This document shows, in pieces, positions 16,901-23,044 of a stretch of DNA of 34,694 bases. How positions within the stretch are numbered: the first letter of the stretch is position 1; each line of letters begins with the position of its first letter. The DNA lies in NCBI GenBank assembly GCA_022844525.1, contig JALHLO010000014.1, positions 1 to 34,694 on the forward strand, read 5' to 3'. The DNA is from Ramlibacter sp. GTDB taxonomy: Bacteria > Pseudomonadota > Gammaproteobacteria > Burkholderiales > Burkholderiaceae_C. Both the position numbers and the translations under genes were made by a program. The notes beneath the pieces are model-generated. The model was given only the letters and a program-made list of their open reading frames with translations. It searched no databases and was not told the origin of the DNA.

Positions 16901-18659
16901 GCGGCGCCTTCTCCTCGTCGAGGGCCTGCAGGACGCGGCGCGCCGGCCCGAAGCCCTCTTCGCCCAGCGAGGCATGCCAGACCAGTGCCTCGTCTTCCGA
17001 AACCAGCACGTCGGCCTGGCCGTCGCCATCGAGATCGACGAAGCGGAGATCGGGATCGCGCAGGTCGCGGTTCGGCCGCGAGCCGAAGGGACGGAACGCC
17101 AGCCAGCCCTCCGCGGTGTCATGCGCGAAGAAGCCCGGCGTGGGGCCTTCCATCACCACCAGGTCCGGTTGCCCGGTGCCGGCCAGGTCCATGAACCGGG
17201 CCTCGCCCAAGGATGCACTGGGACGCGTCAGCACGCATTCCGTCGGCGCGAACGCGACGGACCCGCCTGCCCGCGGGCTGAGGTTGCGCTTGTAGTACCA
17301 GGCACCGGCCTGCTCGGTGAGGACGCCCGGGATGCCCTCTCCATGCAGGTCCGTCCACTGGTAGGCGCCGTCGTCCACGCCCATGGGCAGGTTGTCGAGG
17401 TTCGAGGGATCGATTTCTTCCACCGTGCCCTGGACGACCGGGCGGGTGTATTCGAACTCGAGCGGTGGCAGGCTGCGCTTTTCGTACCCGGCCCCGCCCT
17501 GCCCCTGCCTGCGCTGGTAGCTGCTTTGCGTGACCTGCCGCAGGAAGGTGTAGATGCGGTCCTGCTCGTCCAGGTAGGCGAAGTCGGTGGAGCGCACGAG
17601 GCAGTCGCGGCCCACCCCCGGCTCGCCTTCGAAATGATGGAACATCAGCACCCGCCGGCACAGGCGCGCGCTGCGCAGCTCGAAACCGGCGCGGTAGCTC
17701 GAAAACACATCGGGCCGGCGGGCCCAGGCCCCGGTGTCCCGCGGGCGCGGCTCCAGTGCGTCGTGCTCGCCGTAGTCGAAGACCACCTCGAACATCCACT
17801 CCACCGAAGCGAGCTGCGCGGCGCCCAGGTGCGGCGGACGCACGCCGCCCGCGTCCAGCAGGGTGTGGCGGTTGCCGTACCGGATTCGCTTGAGATAACG
17901 CTGGGCGGTGCGCCGGATGTCGGTCCTGCCGCCCCGGTTGCGCTCATGCGCCCGCGCCGGGTCGATGCCCTCGCCGTCCTCGCGCTTGTAGTCGTAGAGC
18001 ACCGCGTTGCCCTTGTCGTCGCGGCTTTCGCTGATCAACCAGCTGTAGACGCGGCCGGGATGCTCGGGGTCGCAGATGCGGGAGTCGTCGTCCTTGCCGT
18101 ACAGCGTGAGGATGTTGTCCCTGGAGATCGATCGCCAGTGCACGCTGCCATTGCTGTGCGTCCAGCGCTCGATGCGGGCAAACAGCCCTTCGATGCGGGG
18201 ACGGTAGCTGTCGACCACGTAGTCCTCATTGCCGACGCGGCAGGGCTGCGGCGCTGGGCGCTGCCATTGCCCGGCGGCCTGGACCAGAACGGGAACCAGG
18301 TCTTCCGCGCCCGAGAGCATGAAGACATCGGACGCTTCGGCATCGCGGTATTGCGGCAAGCCCTTGTCGGTCTTGCGCGTGATGGCCGGCGCTGCCAGGC
18401 TCCAGCCAAAGCCGAAGGGGCCGTTGCCGGCCCCCGAGTCGTAGGTGAGGGACAACTGGGGCCCGAAGCCGCCACGTCCCGGGGAGGTGGCAATGGGCAC
18501 CGACAGGGTGCCGGTGCCGGTGACGGGATTGGCCGCGAACTTCTCGCCGATGCCGCGGATGGCCCCGCCGCCCTTGGGCAAGGACAGCGTCGGCGCCTTG
18601 ACCGCAAAGGTGTCGGCGCCTCCCTGTCCTGCACTGGGGCCAGCCTTCCTGTCGTCCAT
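10992..18659 (-). CDS. TcB-TcC fusion (SpvB/TcdB plus RHS cocoon) with lysozyme-like C-terminal cargo
   Basis: 2555 aa in one frame. The N-terminus is an SpvB/TcaC domain (LSLPKGGGAIRGIGEKF, then LSLTYDSGAGNGPFGFGW). FG-GAP/VCBS-type repeats follow around residues 485-660 (for example DIDGSGSTDLVYL, MSGDGLADLVRI), then TcdB middle domains, then YD/RHS repeats. The RHS-associated core is at about 2217-2274: RYTGMERDEESGLSYHSARY, GRWIASDPLG, NPIQVVDPTGM. In TcC the corresponding aspartates (here D2247 and D2270) form an internal aspartyl protease that cuts just after the core, so release is expected after M2274. Residues 2275-2555 are the variable toxin tip, described separately. TcB and TcC are separate genes in the best studied systems; fusions are known. 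The start at 18659 has GGGAG upstream. It is first in the operon with tcA. Confidence 0.94.
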   Translation of the reverse strand: MDDRKAGPSAGQGGADTFAVKAPTLSLPKGGGAIRGIGEKFAANPVTGTGTLSVPIATSPGRGGFGPQLSLTYDSGAGNGPFGFGWSLAAPAITRKTDKGLPQYRDAEASDVFMLSGAEDLVPVLVQAAGQWQRPAPQPCRVGNEDYVVDSYRPRIEGLFARIERWTHSNGSVHWRSISRDNILTLYGKDDDSRICDPEHPGRVYSWLISESRDDKGNAVLYDYKREDGEGIDPARAHERNRGGRTDIRRTAQRYLKRIRYGNRHTLLDAGGVRPPHLGAAQLASVEWMFEVVFDYGEHDALEPRPRDTGAWARRPDVFSSYRAGFELRSARLCRRVLMFHHFEGEPGVGRDCLVRSTDFAYLDEQDRIYTFLRQVTQSSYQRRQGQGGAGYEKRSLPPLEFEYTRPVVQGTVEEIDPSNLDNLPMGVDDGAYQWTDLHGEGIPGVLTEQAGAWYYKRNLSPRAGGSVAFAPTECVLTRPSASLGEARFMDLAGTGQPDLVVMEGPTPGFFAHDTAEGWLAFRPFGSRPNRDLRDPDLRFVDLDGDGQADVLVSEDEALVWHASLGEEGFGPARRVLQALDEEKAPRLVFADGTQSIYLSDMSGDGLADLVRIRNGEVCYWPNLGYGRFGAKVSMDHAPHFDHPDQFDQRRIRLADIDGSGSTDLVYLHRDGVRLYFNESGNGWSATRPLPVFPRVDDLASVVLADLLGNGTACLVWSSSLPGETRRRMRYVNLMGAHKPHLLVQTRNNLGGQTEVEYVTSTRFYLQDRLAGQPWITRLPFPVHVVARTTVHDQWRGTRFSSTYSYHHGYFDGVEREFRGFGRVEQVDVESYGEFAQGNVASPYITSQHELYQPPVKTVTWYHTGAAQERERILPALKQEYFAVPGFAEHALPEPALSPAEFSAGEWREAARACKGTVLRQEVFELDVDALAQGRALPVRLYTTAYHNCDIRRLQPQGPNRHAVFLVSQSEAVTYHYDLDLRQPIPAPDPRVAHTLNLSFDAYGRVLQSVAVVYPRRTPHADATLDPAQVALIRAVQGERHLAYHETRFTAELPADPHRHRLPAPGEVLSHELTGDDHGSGFHPAAGAFFRLADFRAFALGASAPGQGTRPVTPLAYHQQPTGRSAHMRLVEWVRTLYWKDDLSGPEAFGAQGWLGLPYETCKLALTTDLLARVFGTRLTPEVLARLNSSSLSGYTPGTSLSAGLAGQWWVRSGIAGFAGDAARHFYLPQEYTDPFGNRTTLEYDPRDLHVRASTDALGNTSSVARFDWRVLAPCEMVDANGNHSEVVFDVLGLPVAAAIKGKARGNGVWEGDDLSGFGFAQCNPSPQAVEAFCAGAVMDEATARAWLGRASTRFVYHFGGVQGQWQRRMSGACSIVREEHRNAGSPLQVSLECSDGSGSVLMRKQQAEPDPDTGAARWIVNGLTVLNNKGKPVKQYEPDFSPVFGCELPQAHGVTSVTYYDAAGRVVRVEMPDGTFSRVEFSPWFSRSFDANDTVLQSAWYRKHGRDRFDPDRPLPVNPATGQLTANPDERAGWLAAQHADTPAETHFDSLGREVIAIAHNRAGGVDEKYLTYTRLDAEGKPLWVRDARGNLVMQYISPAKANDDPDDDLPATAVPCYDIAGNLLFQHSMDAGERWMLMDAAGKPMLAWDANDQGPGTALEQRAYRTDYDALHRPVAQWLTIDGGAPVQIEAFEHCDTVRPRGAADLDDARVRNLVGQAVRHYDAGGLATVERIDLCGKPGHVTRTLVRPDANRATGLVDWSGDRTTALEAETFHQMTRYDALARMTRLHGWHRGAGSRVAVYLPAYGKRGVLSSERLIVGAVKRDQGEGHDGGIDQPAIVAIRHDAKGQREYLELGNGVRTVYDHDPETYRLVRLRSTRGVSETCGQGRTSLFRDNGVLQDLHYSYDPVGNICEVRDDAIATAYAGNERIDPVSRYAYDALYRLVEASGREHAAAGGQEQAPQVESLPCVADNTFRTYAQSYRYDAVGNIVRMQHRARDGNWTRHYRYAFDDLASQPASNRLWRTWQGSDHWNDGNASQKVAYRHDAHGSMLNLGSVPQEFRLRWDHRDMIASINLGNGFAHYQYGSDKQRTRKWIDRRVQSTGGNTQDITQERIYLGGLEIYRQRVNGVVKQEIETLHLFDGGQRLLMVDQVHDAVSGDTTLLRYTLGNHLGSSTLELDEQARLISCEDYHPYGTSAYRAGRSEAEVKRKRYRYTGMERDEESGLSYHSARYCHLAIGRWIASDPLGIADSVNGYLYAQANPIQVVDPTGMFVEEFYLSHTSQPKKESGQQEEPEFSLSLMSPEKLSDMTPEERKSWYIKTLAPYQSALNSSAQRHNVPPQLVATVILNELADIGMKDLLQEMLPVQNGSIGIAQIQVQTAVDFGLVDVKEDEVEKYREENAVHGKLEREGSEEDMVVRPSRDAAVRALIADKLKKPEIAIEAAARRVEQLLSKAVNSPGKFSREFLFDPPPPGVTNIYDRVDAGGSKQQKDKERRLANLITAAYNSPDILHAIDPGDPFDIDKPAPYPNGRIHGVNSRFISDELFIFNLFH
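10995..11837 (-). other. Predicted Tc cargo: lytic transglycosylase/lysozyme-like toxin domain (281 aa)
   Basis: This is the C-terminal hypervariable region of the TcB-TcC fusion, starting right after the DPTGM core motif. Four elements match the order seen in SLT/goose-lysozyme folds: VPPQLVATVILNEL with candidate catalytic E2353; GSIGIAQIQVQTA (2372-2384), which resembles the GLMQIxPxTA motif; PEIAIEAAARRVEQL (2440-2454), which resembles the NIxAGxxYLxxL helix; and LITAAYNSPDI (2503-2513), which resembles AAYNAG. These enzymes cleave glycan strands of peptidoglycan. Hand counts on three 60-base lines here give 48-53% G+C, against 65% for a line in the RHS part. That fits acquisition of the tip from elsewhere. 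The fold assignment is from motif reading only. Confidence 0.65.
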
Positions 18660-18906
18660 CAACACGGCTCCCGAATAAGTACTGCCTCTGACTGGAGGCA
18701 CGCACCAGACGGCATGCGCGCATGAATGGAAGTGGATCCTCACCCTGTCCGGGCGACAGGCATGGGGACCAGTTCCCGGCTAGGAAGGGAACATCGTATG
18801 GAAAGTCGCGCTCCTTGAGGAGAGCGGTCGCTGCCCGAAGAAGCAGTGAATACCAGAATTCGACGTCGAATTTCGTGCCAAGGAGTTACCGCCGGAGTGC
18901 GCTCCT
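18660..18906 (-). promoter_or_regulatory. Upstream/leader region of the Tc operon
   Basis: A 247-base gap between the coiled-coil gene and the TcB-TcC start, both on the - strand. It holds a 16-bp perfect palindrome (18857-18872), a GTTCCC/GGGAAC inverted repeat (18772-18777 with 18787-18792), a CCTGTC/GACAGG hairpin (18744-18760) and a GCCTC/GAGGC pair (18684-18699). I cannot point to a convincing -35/-10 pair. The concentration of dyad symmetry suggests regulated transcription or a structured leader, but this is inference. Confidence 0.4.
18857..18872. promoter_or_regulatory. 16-bp perfect palindrome, candidate operator
   Basis: AATTCGACGTCGAATT reads identically on both strands. It lies about 200 bases upstream of the TcB-TcC start codon and 35 bases beyond the stop of the preceding gene. 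There is no T-tract, which argues against an intrinsic terminator. A dimeric regulator site is the more likely reading. No regulator gene is linked to it here. Confidence 0.4.
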
Positions 18907-19173
18907 TCAGCGGGCGCCGCTCGCCTTGGTCGCCGGCGCCGCCGCTTGCGCCTCCTGCAGCAGGCGCCTGGCGTCCTGCAATTCGCGATCGACCTTCTTC
19001 CGTTCCGACTGCGCAAGCCTGCGCTCCGCCGGGGTCGCGCCGAGGCGGCTGGTTGCGGCGACGATGGCGGCGAGCCGGTCACCGGCGGCCTTCATCCTGG
19101 CCTGCGCGTCTCGCAGCCGGGTTTCAGCCTCTGTTTCCGCTGCGCCGGTGGTCGGGGGTTTCTTGGAGGCCAT
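18907..19173 (-). CDS. Small charged coiled-coil protein, function unknown
   Basis: 88 aa. After a short disordered start (MASKKPPTTGAAE), most of the protein is one long alanine-, arginine- and glutamate-rich helical stretch with heptad-like spacing (AETRLRDAQARMKAAGDRL, then ERRLAQSERKKVDRELQDAR), followed by an alanine-rich tail. The start at 19173 is supported by AAGGAT upstream. No catalytic motif or signal peptide is seen. It lies 247 bases upstream of the Tc operon on the same strand; I see no reason to tie it to the toxin, and it does not look like an immunity protein for a lysozyme, which would normally be exported. Confidence 0.6.
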   Translation of the reverse strand: MASKKPPTTGAAETEAETRLRDAQARMKAAGDRLAAIVAATSRLGATPAERRLAQSERKKVDRELQDARRLLQEAQAAAPATKASGAR

Positions 19174-19319
19174 GGAATTGATCCTTGAGGGATTGCCCGG
19201 TCGAAGCTGGCCGGCGAAGAGAGCACGTCTGGGCTGCACGATACACGCTGGCCGCGCCGGGCGGCCGGTTCATGTCGCGTGTCGTCATGGATACGATGTC
19301 CTGACCCGTCGCCGCGAAG

Positions 19320-19589
19320 TTGTTCAATCGCCTGCAGCACCCGCTGGGGTCGACCGGGCTGTACGTGGCGATGGGATGGGTTGCGCTGATCGCCGCCGCG
19401 CCTCTGGTGGAGCGGATGGCACCGGCCGGCATCATGTGGCTGGTGGCGGGCGGCCTGTCGTACACCGCCGGCGCCGTGGTGTTCCTGTTCGACGCGAAGC
19501 TGCGCTACGCGCACTTCATCTGGCATTTGTTCGTGCTCGGGGGAACCACGTGTCACTTCTTTGCGGCGCTGTGGCACTCCGGGGTGTGA
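19320..19589 (+). pseudogene. Truncated hemolysin III (YqfA/PAQR-like) remnant
   Basis: 89 codons, opening with TTG and preceded by an in-frame stop at 19302. The sequence matches the C-terminal part of hemolysin III family membrane proteins: three or four hydrophobic segments and the hallmark end LRYAHFIWHLFVLGGTTCHF. Full members have about seven membrane segments and about 200 residues, so the N-terminal half is missing and I do not see it in the preceding 150 bases. It is most likely a decayed fragment. A functional short protein cannot be excluded because the remaining frame is clean. Confidence 0.65.
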
Positions 19590-19696
19590 GCCAGCGCTCA
19601 GCCGGCGACACCTACGGCCGGGCAGGAATCGGCGCACACTGCGTCGGCCGAAGCGCCGCTGCCCTTCGTCCGCGCTTGCGGCTGCAATGACTGCAT

Positions 19697-19710
19697 GCGG
19701 AACGTTCCGC
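19697..19710. promoter_or_regulatory. 14-bp perfect palindrome before a secreted-protein gene
   Basis: GCGGAACGTTCCGC is perfectly symmetric and sits immediately before the AGGAG ribosome binding site of the gene starting at 19724. It could be an operator overlapping the transcript start, or a small hairpin in the leader. Confidence 0.35.
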
Positions 19711-19723
19711 GCAGGAGCAGCTC

Positions 19724-20146
19724 ATGAAGAAGTTCATCTTGTCCGCCATTGCGGTGTCTGCGCTCGCCGTCGGCGGGGTTGCGCAGGCCGACGTGATCGA
19801 CAGCGTGGGGAACACCATCTCGCGCATCTTCGGCATCCCGTACAGCCCCACCCCGTCGGCCGCGCCCATCGGCACCGTCTACACCGACGCCTACGGGCGC
19901 CGCTTCCAGGTGGATGCCGCCGGCCGGCACGTTCCGCTCGACCAGTTCGGCACTTACCGTGACCAATGGGGGCGGACCGTCTACCTCGGGGCCAACAACC
20001 AGCCGCTCTACATCGAGCAGAACGGACAGCTGATCCCCTACGGCAGCGTCGCGGGCACTTACGCCATGGGTCCGTCGTACGACCGGGACGGCGACGGCGT
20101 CGCGAACCAGTACGACCGCTACCCGCACGATTCGCGCTACCGCTGA
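19724..20146 (+). CDS. Secreted protein with calcium-binding-like C-terminal repeat, function unknown
   Basis: 140 aa. A classical signal peptide is visible (MKKFILSAIAVSALAVGGVAQA, with cleavage likely after AQA), so the product is exported. The mature part is polar and tyrosine/glycine-rich, with two weakly similar stretches (VYTDAYGRRFQVDAAGRHVPL, then YRDQWGRTVYLGANNQPLYI). It ends in YDRDGDGVANQYDRYPHDSR, a DxDxDG-type loop as in thrombospondin type 3 repeats, likely a calcium site. The start is supported by AGGAG eight bases upstream. I do not recognise a named family. It is probably a single-gene unit. Confidence 0.8.
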   Translation: MKKFILSAIAVSALAVGGVAQADVIDSVGNTISRIFGIPYSPTPSAAPIGTVYTDAYGRRFQVDAAGRHVPLDQFGTYRDQWGRTVYLGANNQPLYIEQNGQLIPYGSVAGTYAMGPSYDRDGDGVANQYDRYPHDSRYR

Positions 20147-20191
20147 AGCGGTCGCACCAGCGTCGCGCGATCGGGTCAGCCGGCGCGCAGC

Positions 20192-20464
20192 TCAGGTCGC
20201 GTTCAGGTGCTTGCCCACGAGCCCCGTCATCTCGAACATCGTGACCTCGTCCTTTCCCATGACGGCCTTGAGCTTGTCGTCGCACAGGATGTTGCGCTTG
20301 TTCGCGGGATTCTGGAGCTTGTGCTGCTTGATGTAGTCCCACAGCCGCTTGGTGACTTCGGTGCGCGGCACGGGATCGGGGCCGATCACGGCAGCCAGCT
20401 GGGGGCTCGGCTTCAGCGCCTTCATGAAGGCGGAAGCCTTCCGGGGTGATTCAGGTTGGTTCAT
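20192..20464 (-). CDS. SWIB/MDM2-domain protein
   Basis: 90 aa, nearly all of it one SWIB domain: LAAVIGPDPVPRTEVTKRLW, the YIKQHKLQNPANKRNI helix-turn segment, and an ILCDDKLKAVMG tail. The SWIB fold is known from eukaryotic SWI/SNF subunits, and in bacteria it occurs in chlamydiae and many beta- and alphaproteobacteria, either alone or fused to topoisomerase; a DNA- or nucleoid-associated role is usually proposed. The start at 20464 is chosen from the GAGGGAG just upstream; the in-frame extension to 20584 lacks domain similarity. It is divergent from the ProQ-like gene, with about 250 bases between them. Confidence 0.88.
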   Translation of the reverse strand: MNQPESPRKASAFMKALKPSPQLAAVIGPDPVPRTEVTKRLWDYIKQHKLQNPANKRNILCDDKLKAVMGKDEVTMFEMTGLVGKHLNAT

Positions 20465-20715
20465 TCGCTCCCTCTGATAAGAAAGCGGGCAGCATACTCG
20501 CACCCGTTCCGACGAGGTAGCCGCTCCGGGAAGGACGAGCCGGCACCTCCCGCCGAGGTGACCAAGGGCTTCGGCGCTTTGCAACTAAACTGGGGCCGCC
20601 GGTGAGGAACTCCGATCGGGGCAGCTTCGCCCGGCCGATGGAGCACCCTCCGGGCACTCCGCTCGCTGCCAGAAGGGACCCGCCGCACCACTGCGCGCAC
20701 CCGTCCACCCAGAAC

Positions 20716-21354
20716 ATGACCACGACCCAAGATTCGACCGGTACCGCCCCGGCCCCGCGCCGGCAGGCCGCCGCACGCAAGGCGCCCCGGCCGGTGCACC
20801 CCCTCCTCCACAAGCTGTTCGAGCTGTACCCGCGGCTCTTCGGTGCCCGCTTCCTCCCCCTCAAGCTCGGTGTCTTCGAAGACCTCGTGGCGGCGCACCC
20901 GGAGGCGCTGCCCGCGCCCGAGCTGAAGGTGGCGCTCGGGCTGCACACGCGGTCGAACCGCTACCTCGAGGCAGTGGCCTCCGGCCTGCCCCGCCACGAC
21001 CTGCAGGCCAGGCCGGTGGAGCCGGTCGCGCCGGAGCACGTGCACCACGCGATCCTGGAGCTGTACAAGCGCCGCAGCGGCAAGGCGCCGGAGCGGGCGC
21101 GCCAGCAGGCCGTCGAGCAACTGGCGGCCGCCATCGAAGCATCCGGGCTCAGCCGCGAAGCCTATCGCGAGCGCTTCGGCTCGCCCGACGACCACGTCCA
21201 TTCGATGCTCGAGGACGCCCTGGCCATCGTGGCGCAGAAGAGCGCGCGCCGCGAAGCCCTGCAGAACGCCTACCGGGCCAGCGGCAAGACGGTGGTCGAG
21301 TTCGCCGAGATGTACGGGCTGGACCCGGCGGAAGCGAAAAAGCTGCTGGCGTAA
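20716..21354 (+). CDS. ProQ/FinO-family RNA-binding protein
   Basis: 212 aa. After a disordered basic N-terminus (RRQAAARKAPRP), the ProQ/FinO core runs from about residue 25 to 140. It includes LFELYPRLFGARFLPLKLGV, LKVALGLHTRSNRYLEAV and a later basic helix. Proteins with this domain act as RNA chaperones that bind structured 3' ends and small RNAs in the cytoplasm. The C-terminal part (AYRASGKTVVEFAEMYGLD) is a small helical tail. The start at 20716 is preferred because the MTTT beginning resembles such proteins, but no clear ribosome binding site precedes it; 20638 is an in-frame alternative. The 3' end is convergent with the amidohydrolase gene, leaving 16 bases. Confidence 0.85.
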   Translation: MTTTQDSTGTAPAPRRQAAARKAPRPVHPLLHKLFELYPRLFGARFLPLKLGVFEDLVAAHPEALPAPELKVALGLHTRSNRYLEAVASGLPRHDLQARPVEPVAPEHVHHAILELYKRRSGKAPERARQQAVEQLAAAIEASGLSREAYRERFGSPDDHVHSMLEDALAIVAQKSARREALQNAYRASGKTVVEFAEMYGLDPAEAKKLLA

Positions 21355-21370
21355 GACGCCTTCGCGGCCG

Positions 21371-22921
21371 TCAGTTGGGACGGAAGAGGTTCTGCGGGAT
21401 GCCTGCCGCGTTGAAGAGGTAGTCGCGCGAGGCCTCCAGGTCCCGGCGCAGGCGGCGCAGGTCGACGTCGAGCAGCCTGCCCTTCCACTTGCGCACCTTG
21501 CCGGCGACGATCACCGTCTCGACGTTGGAGCGCTCCATCAGCGACACCACGGCACCCGGCACGACGTTGAGCGGCGCCACGTTGATCGCCTCGGCGTCGA
21601 GGATGATGATGTCGGCCTCCTTGCCCGGCGTGAGCGAGCCGGTCTTGCGATCGAGCCGCAGGTCGCGCGCGCCCTCCATCGTGGCAAAGCGCAGCACGTC
21701 CCGCGTGGTCAGCAGGTTCGGCAGGGTGGGCGGGTTGTTCTGCTCCAGCGCCATCTGGTTGACGAAGGCCCTCTGCAGCGCCATGGTGCTGCGCATCTGC
21801 GTGAACATGTCGGCCGTCAGGGTGCACTCCACGTCCACGCTCAGCGAGGGCTGGATGCCCATGGCCAGCGTCTTGAGAATGGGTGGCATGCCGTGGCGCA
21901 TGTTCATCTCGATCGGCACGGCCAGCGAGACGCCCGCGCCGGCATCCTTCACCTTCTGCCAGCTCATGTCGGACATCCCGGTCATGTGGATGAACAGGTT
22001 GTCGGAGCCGAACTGGTTGGACGCGGCGAGCGAATCGAAGGTCGGGCCCATGCCGAAGCTGCCGACGATGTGCGCCACCACCTGCAGGCCGAGCTGGCGG
22101 CCGAGCGCCCAGGCCACCGCGAAACCGGGCAGGTAGATCTCGCCGCCCATGGTCATGGACAGGAGCTGGTCGTCGGAGCTGAAGTACTGCGCCTTGATGC
22201 GGGCGGCATCGGCCGGATACTGGTTGCCGGGGACGTTGCCCGCGCTCTCGAAGTAGCCGAACACGCTGCGCCGCCCCGAATCGGCCAGGCCCCGGATCGC
22301 GGCGTCGGAGTGCTGCGGCGAGTGGTGGATCTGGGAGATGTCGTGCACCGTCGTGACACCCGCGTCGAGCTGGCTGAGCGCGCCGAACAGCTCGTTGATG
22401 TAGACGTCCTGCGGCCGGTACACCGGGGCGAACTTGCCCAGGATGTAGTCGAAGTAGTTGATGGCGCCGTGCGGCTTGCCGTCGTTGAACAGCAGCCCGT
22501 CGGCCAGGAAGCTGCGCAGCGCGGTCTCGAACTGGTGGTGGTGGGTGTCGATGAAGCCGGGCATCACGATCTTGCCGCGGGCGTCGATCGCGGTGCCGTA
22601 CGCCGGCAGGTGCGGTCCGACGGCGAGGATCTTCCTGCCCTCGACCAGCACGTCGGCCTGGACGAAGTCGCCCACGTCCGGGTCCATCGACATGACGTGG
22701 CCGCCCCGGATGACATAGCGCCGTCCGTACCGGCCGCCGTCCCTGGGGTAGTCCGCATCATCCTGCGCCGCGGCAGCGCGCTCGGCGAACAGGCCCAGCC
22801 CGGCGGCCGCGGCCGCGGTCCCCGCGCCGGCCTTCAGGAAACTGCGCCGTGAAGGGCCCGGAGCATCGCCCGGTGGACCGGAATGGTCCTGCGGCATTCC
22901 TCGATCGCACAGTCTGCACAT
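21371..22921 (-). CDS. Tat-exported amidohydrolase-family protein (chlorohydrolase/deaminase-like)
   Basis: 516 aa. A twin-arginine signal (SRRSFLK at 24-30, then an alanine-rich hydrophobic stretch to about residue 52) indicates export as a folded metalloprotein. The metal-dependent hydrolase fold follows: a small beta domain with RGGHVMSMDP, the HxH site in GFIDTHHHQFE (H127, H129), later candidate ligands in VAHIVGSFG and FIHMTGMSD, and an aspartate in SLSVDVECTLT. The C-terminal LTPGKEADIIILDAEAINVAP block is typical of the cyclic amidohydrolase/chlorohydrolase group. The substrate cannot be inferred. The start is firmly supported by GGAGGAGGCG upstream of the ATG. Confidence 0.87.
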   Translation of the reverse strand: MCRLCDRGMPQDHSGPPGDAPGPSRRSFLKAGAGTAAAAAGLGLFAERAAAAQDDADYPRDGGRYGRRYVIRGGHVMSMDPDVGDFVQADVLVEGRKILAVGPHLPAYGTAIDARGKIVMPGFIDTHHHQFETALRSFLADGLLFNDGKPHGAINYFDYILGKFAPVYRPQDVYINELFGALSQLDAGVTTVHDISQIHHSPQHSDAAIRGLADSGRRSVFGYFESAGNVPGNQYPADAARIKAQYFSSDDQLLSMTMGGEIYLPGFAVAWALGRQLGLQVVAHIVGSFGMGPTFDSLAASNQFGSDNLFIHMTGMSDMSWQKVKDAGAGVSLAVPIEMNMRHGMPPILKTLAMGIQPSLSVDVECTLTADMFTQMRSTMALQRAFVNQMALEQNNPPTLPNLLTTRDVLRFATMEGARDLRLDRKTGSLTPGKEADIIILDAEAINVAPLNVVPGAVVSLMERSNVETVIVAGKVRKWKGRLLDVDLRRLRRDLEASRDYLFNAAGIPQNLFRPN

Positions 22922-23044
22922 GGGTCGCCTCCTCCAGCAGCGAGCCGTCCGGCACGACGGCTCAGCGGCTCATTGATAGGTGGGGCAATCCAGGGAGTAA
23001 AGCAGTGTTACATCTTGAGGGGGACGGACGGTCCCGGGCGGCGC

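Noticed and set aside
12798..18725. A very long open frame (almost 2000 codons) on the + strand opposite the TcB-TcC gene, and similar ones at 1746-5873 and 7101-10901 opposite tcA
   Set aside because: These are antisense shadows caused by GC-rich codon use. They lack domains, ribosome binding sites and sensible amino acid composition, while the - strand frames show clear Tc domains.
19174..19319. Immunity or chaperone gene for the Tc toxin
   Set aside because: No frame with a start, ribosome binding site and coherent sequence is present; one in-frame stop directly precedes the hemolysin remnant.
18722..19690. 322-codon + strand frame covering the coiled-coil gene and hemolysin remnant
   Set aside because: Its translation is Arg/Ala-rich without domain similarity, while the coiled-coil gene and the hemolysin fragment in other frames are recognisable.
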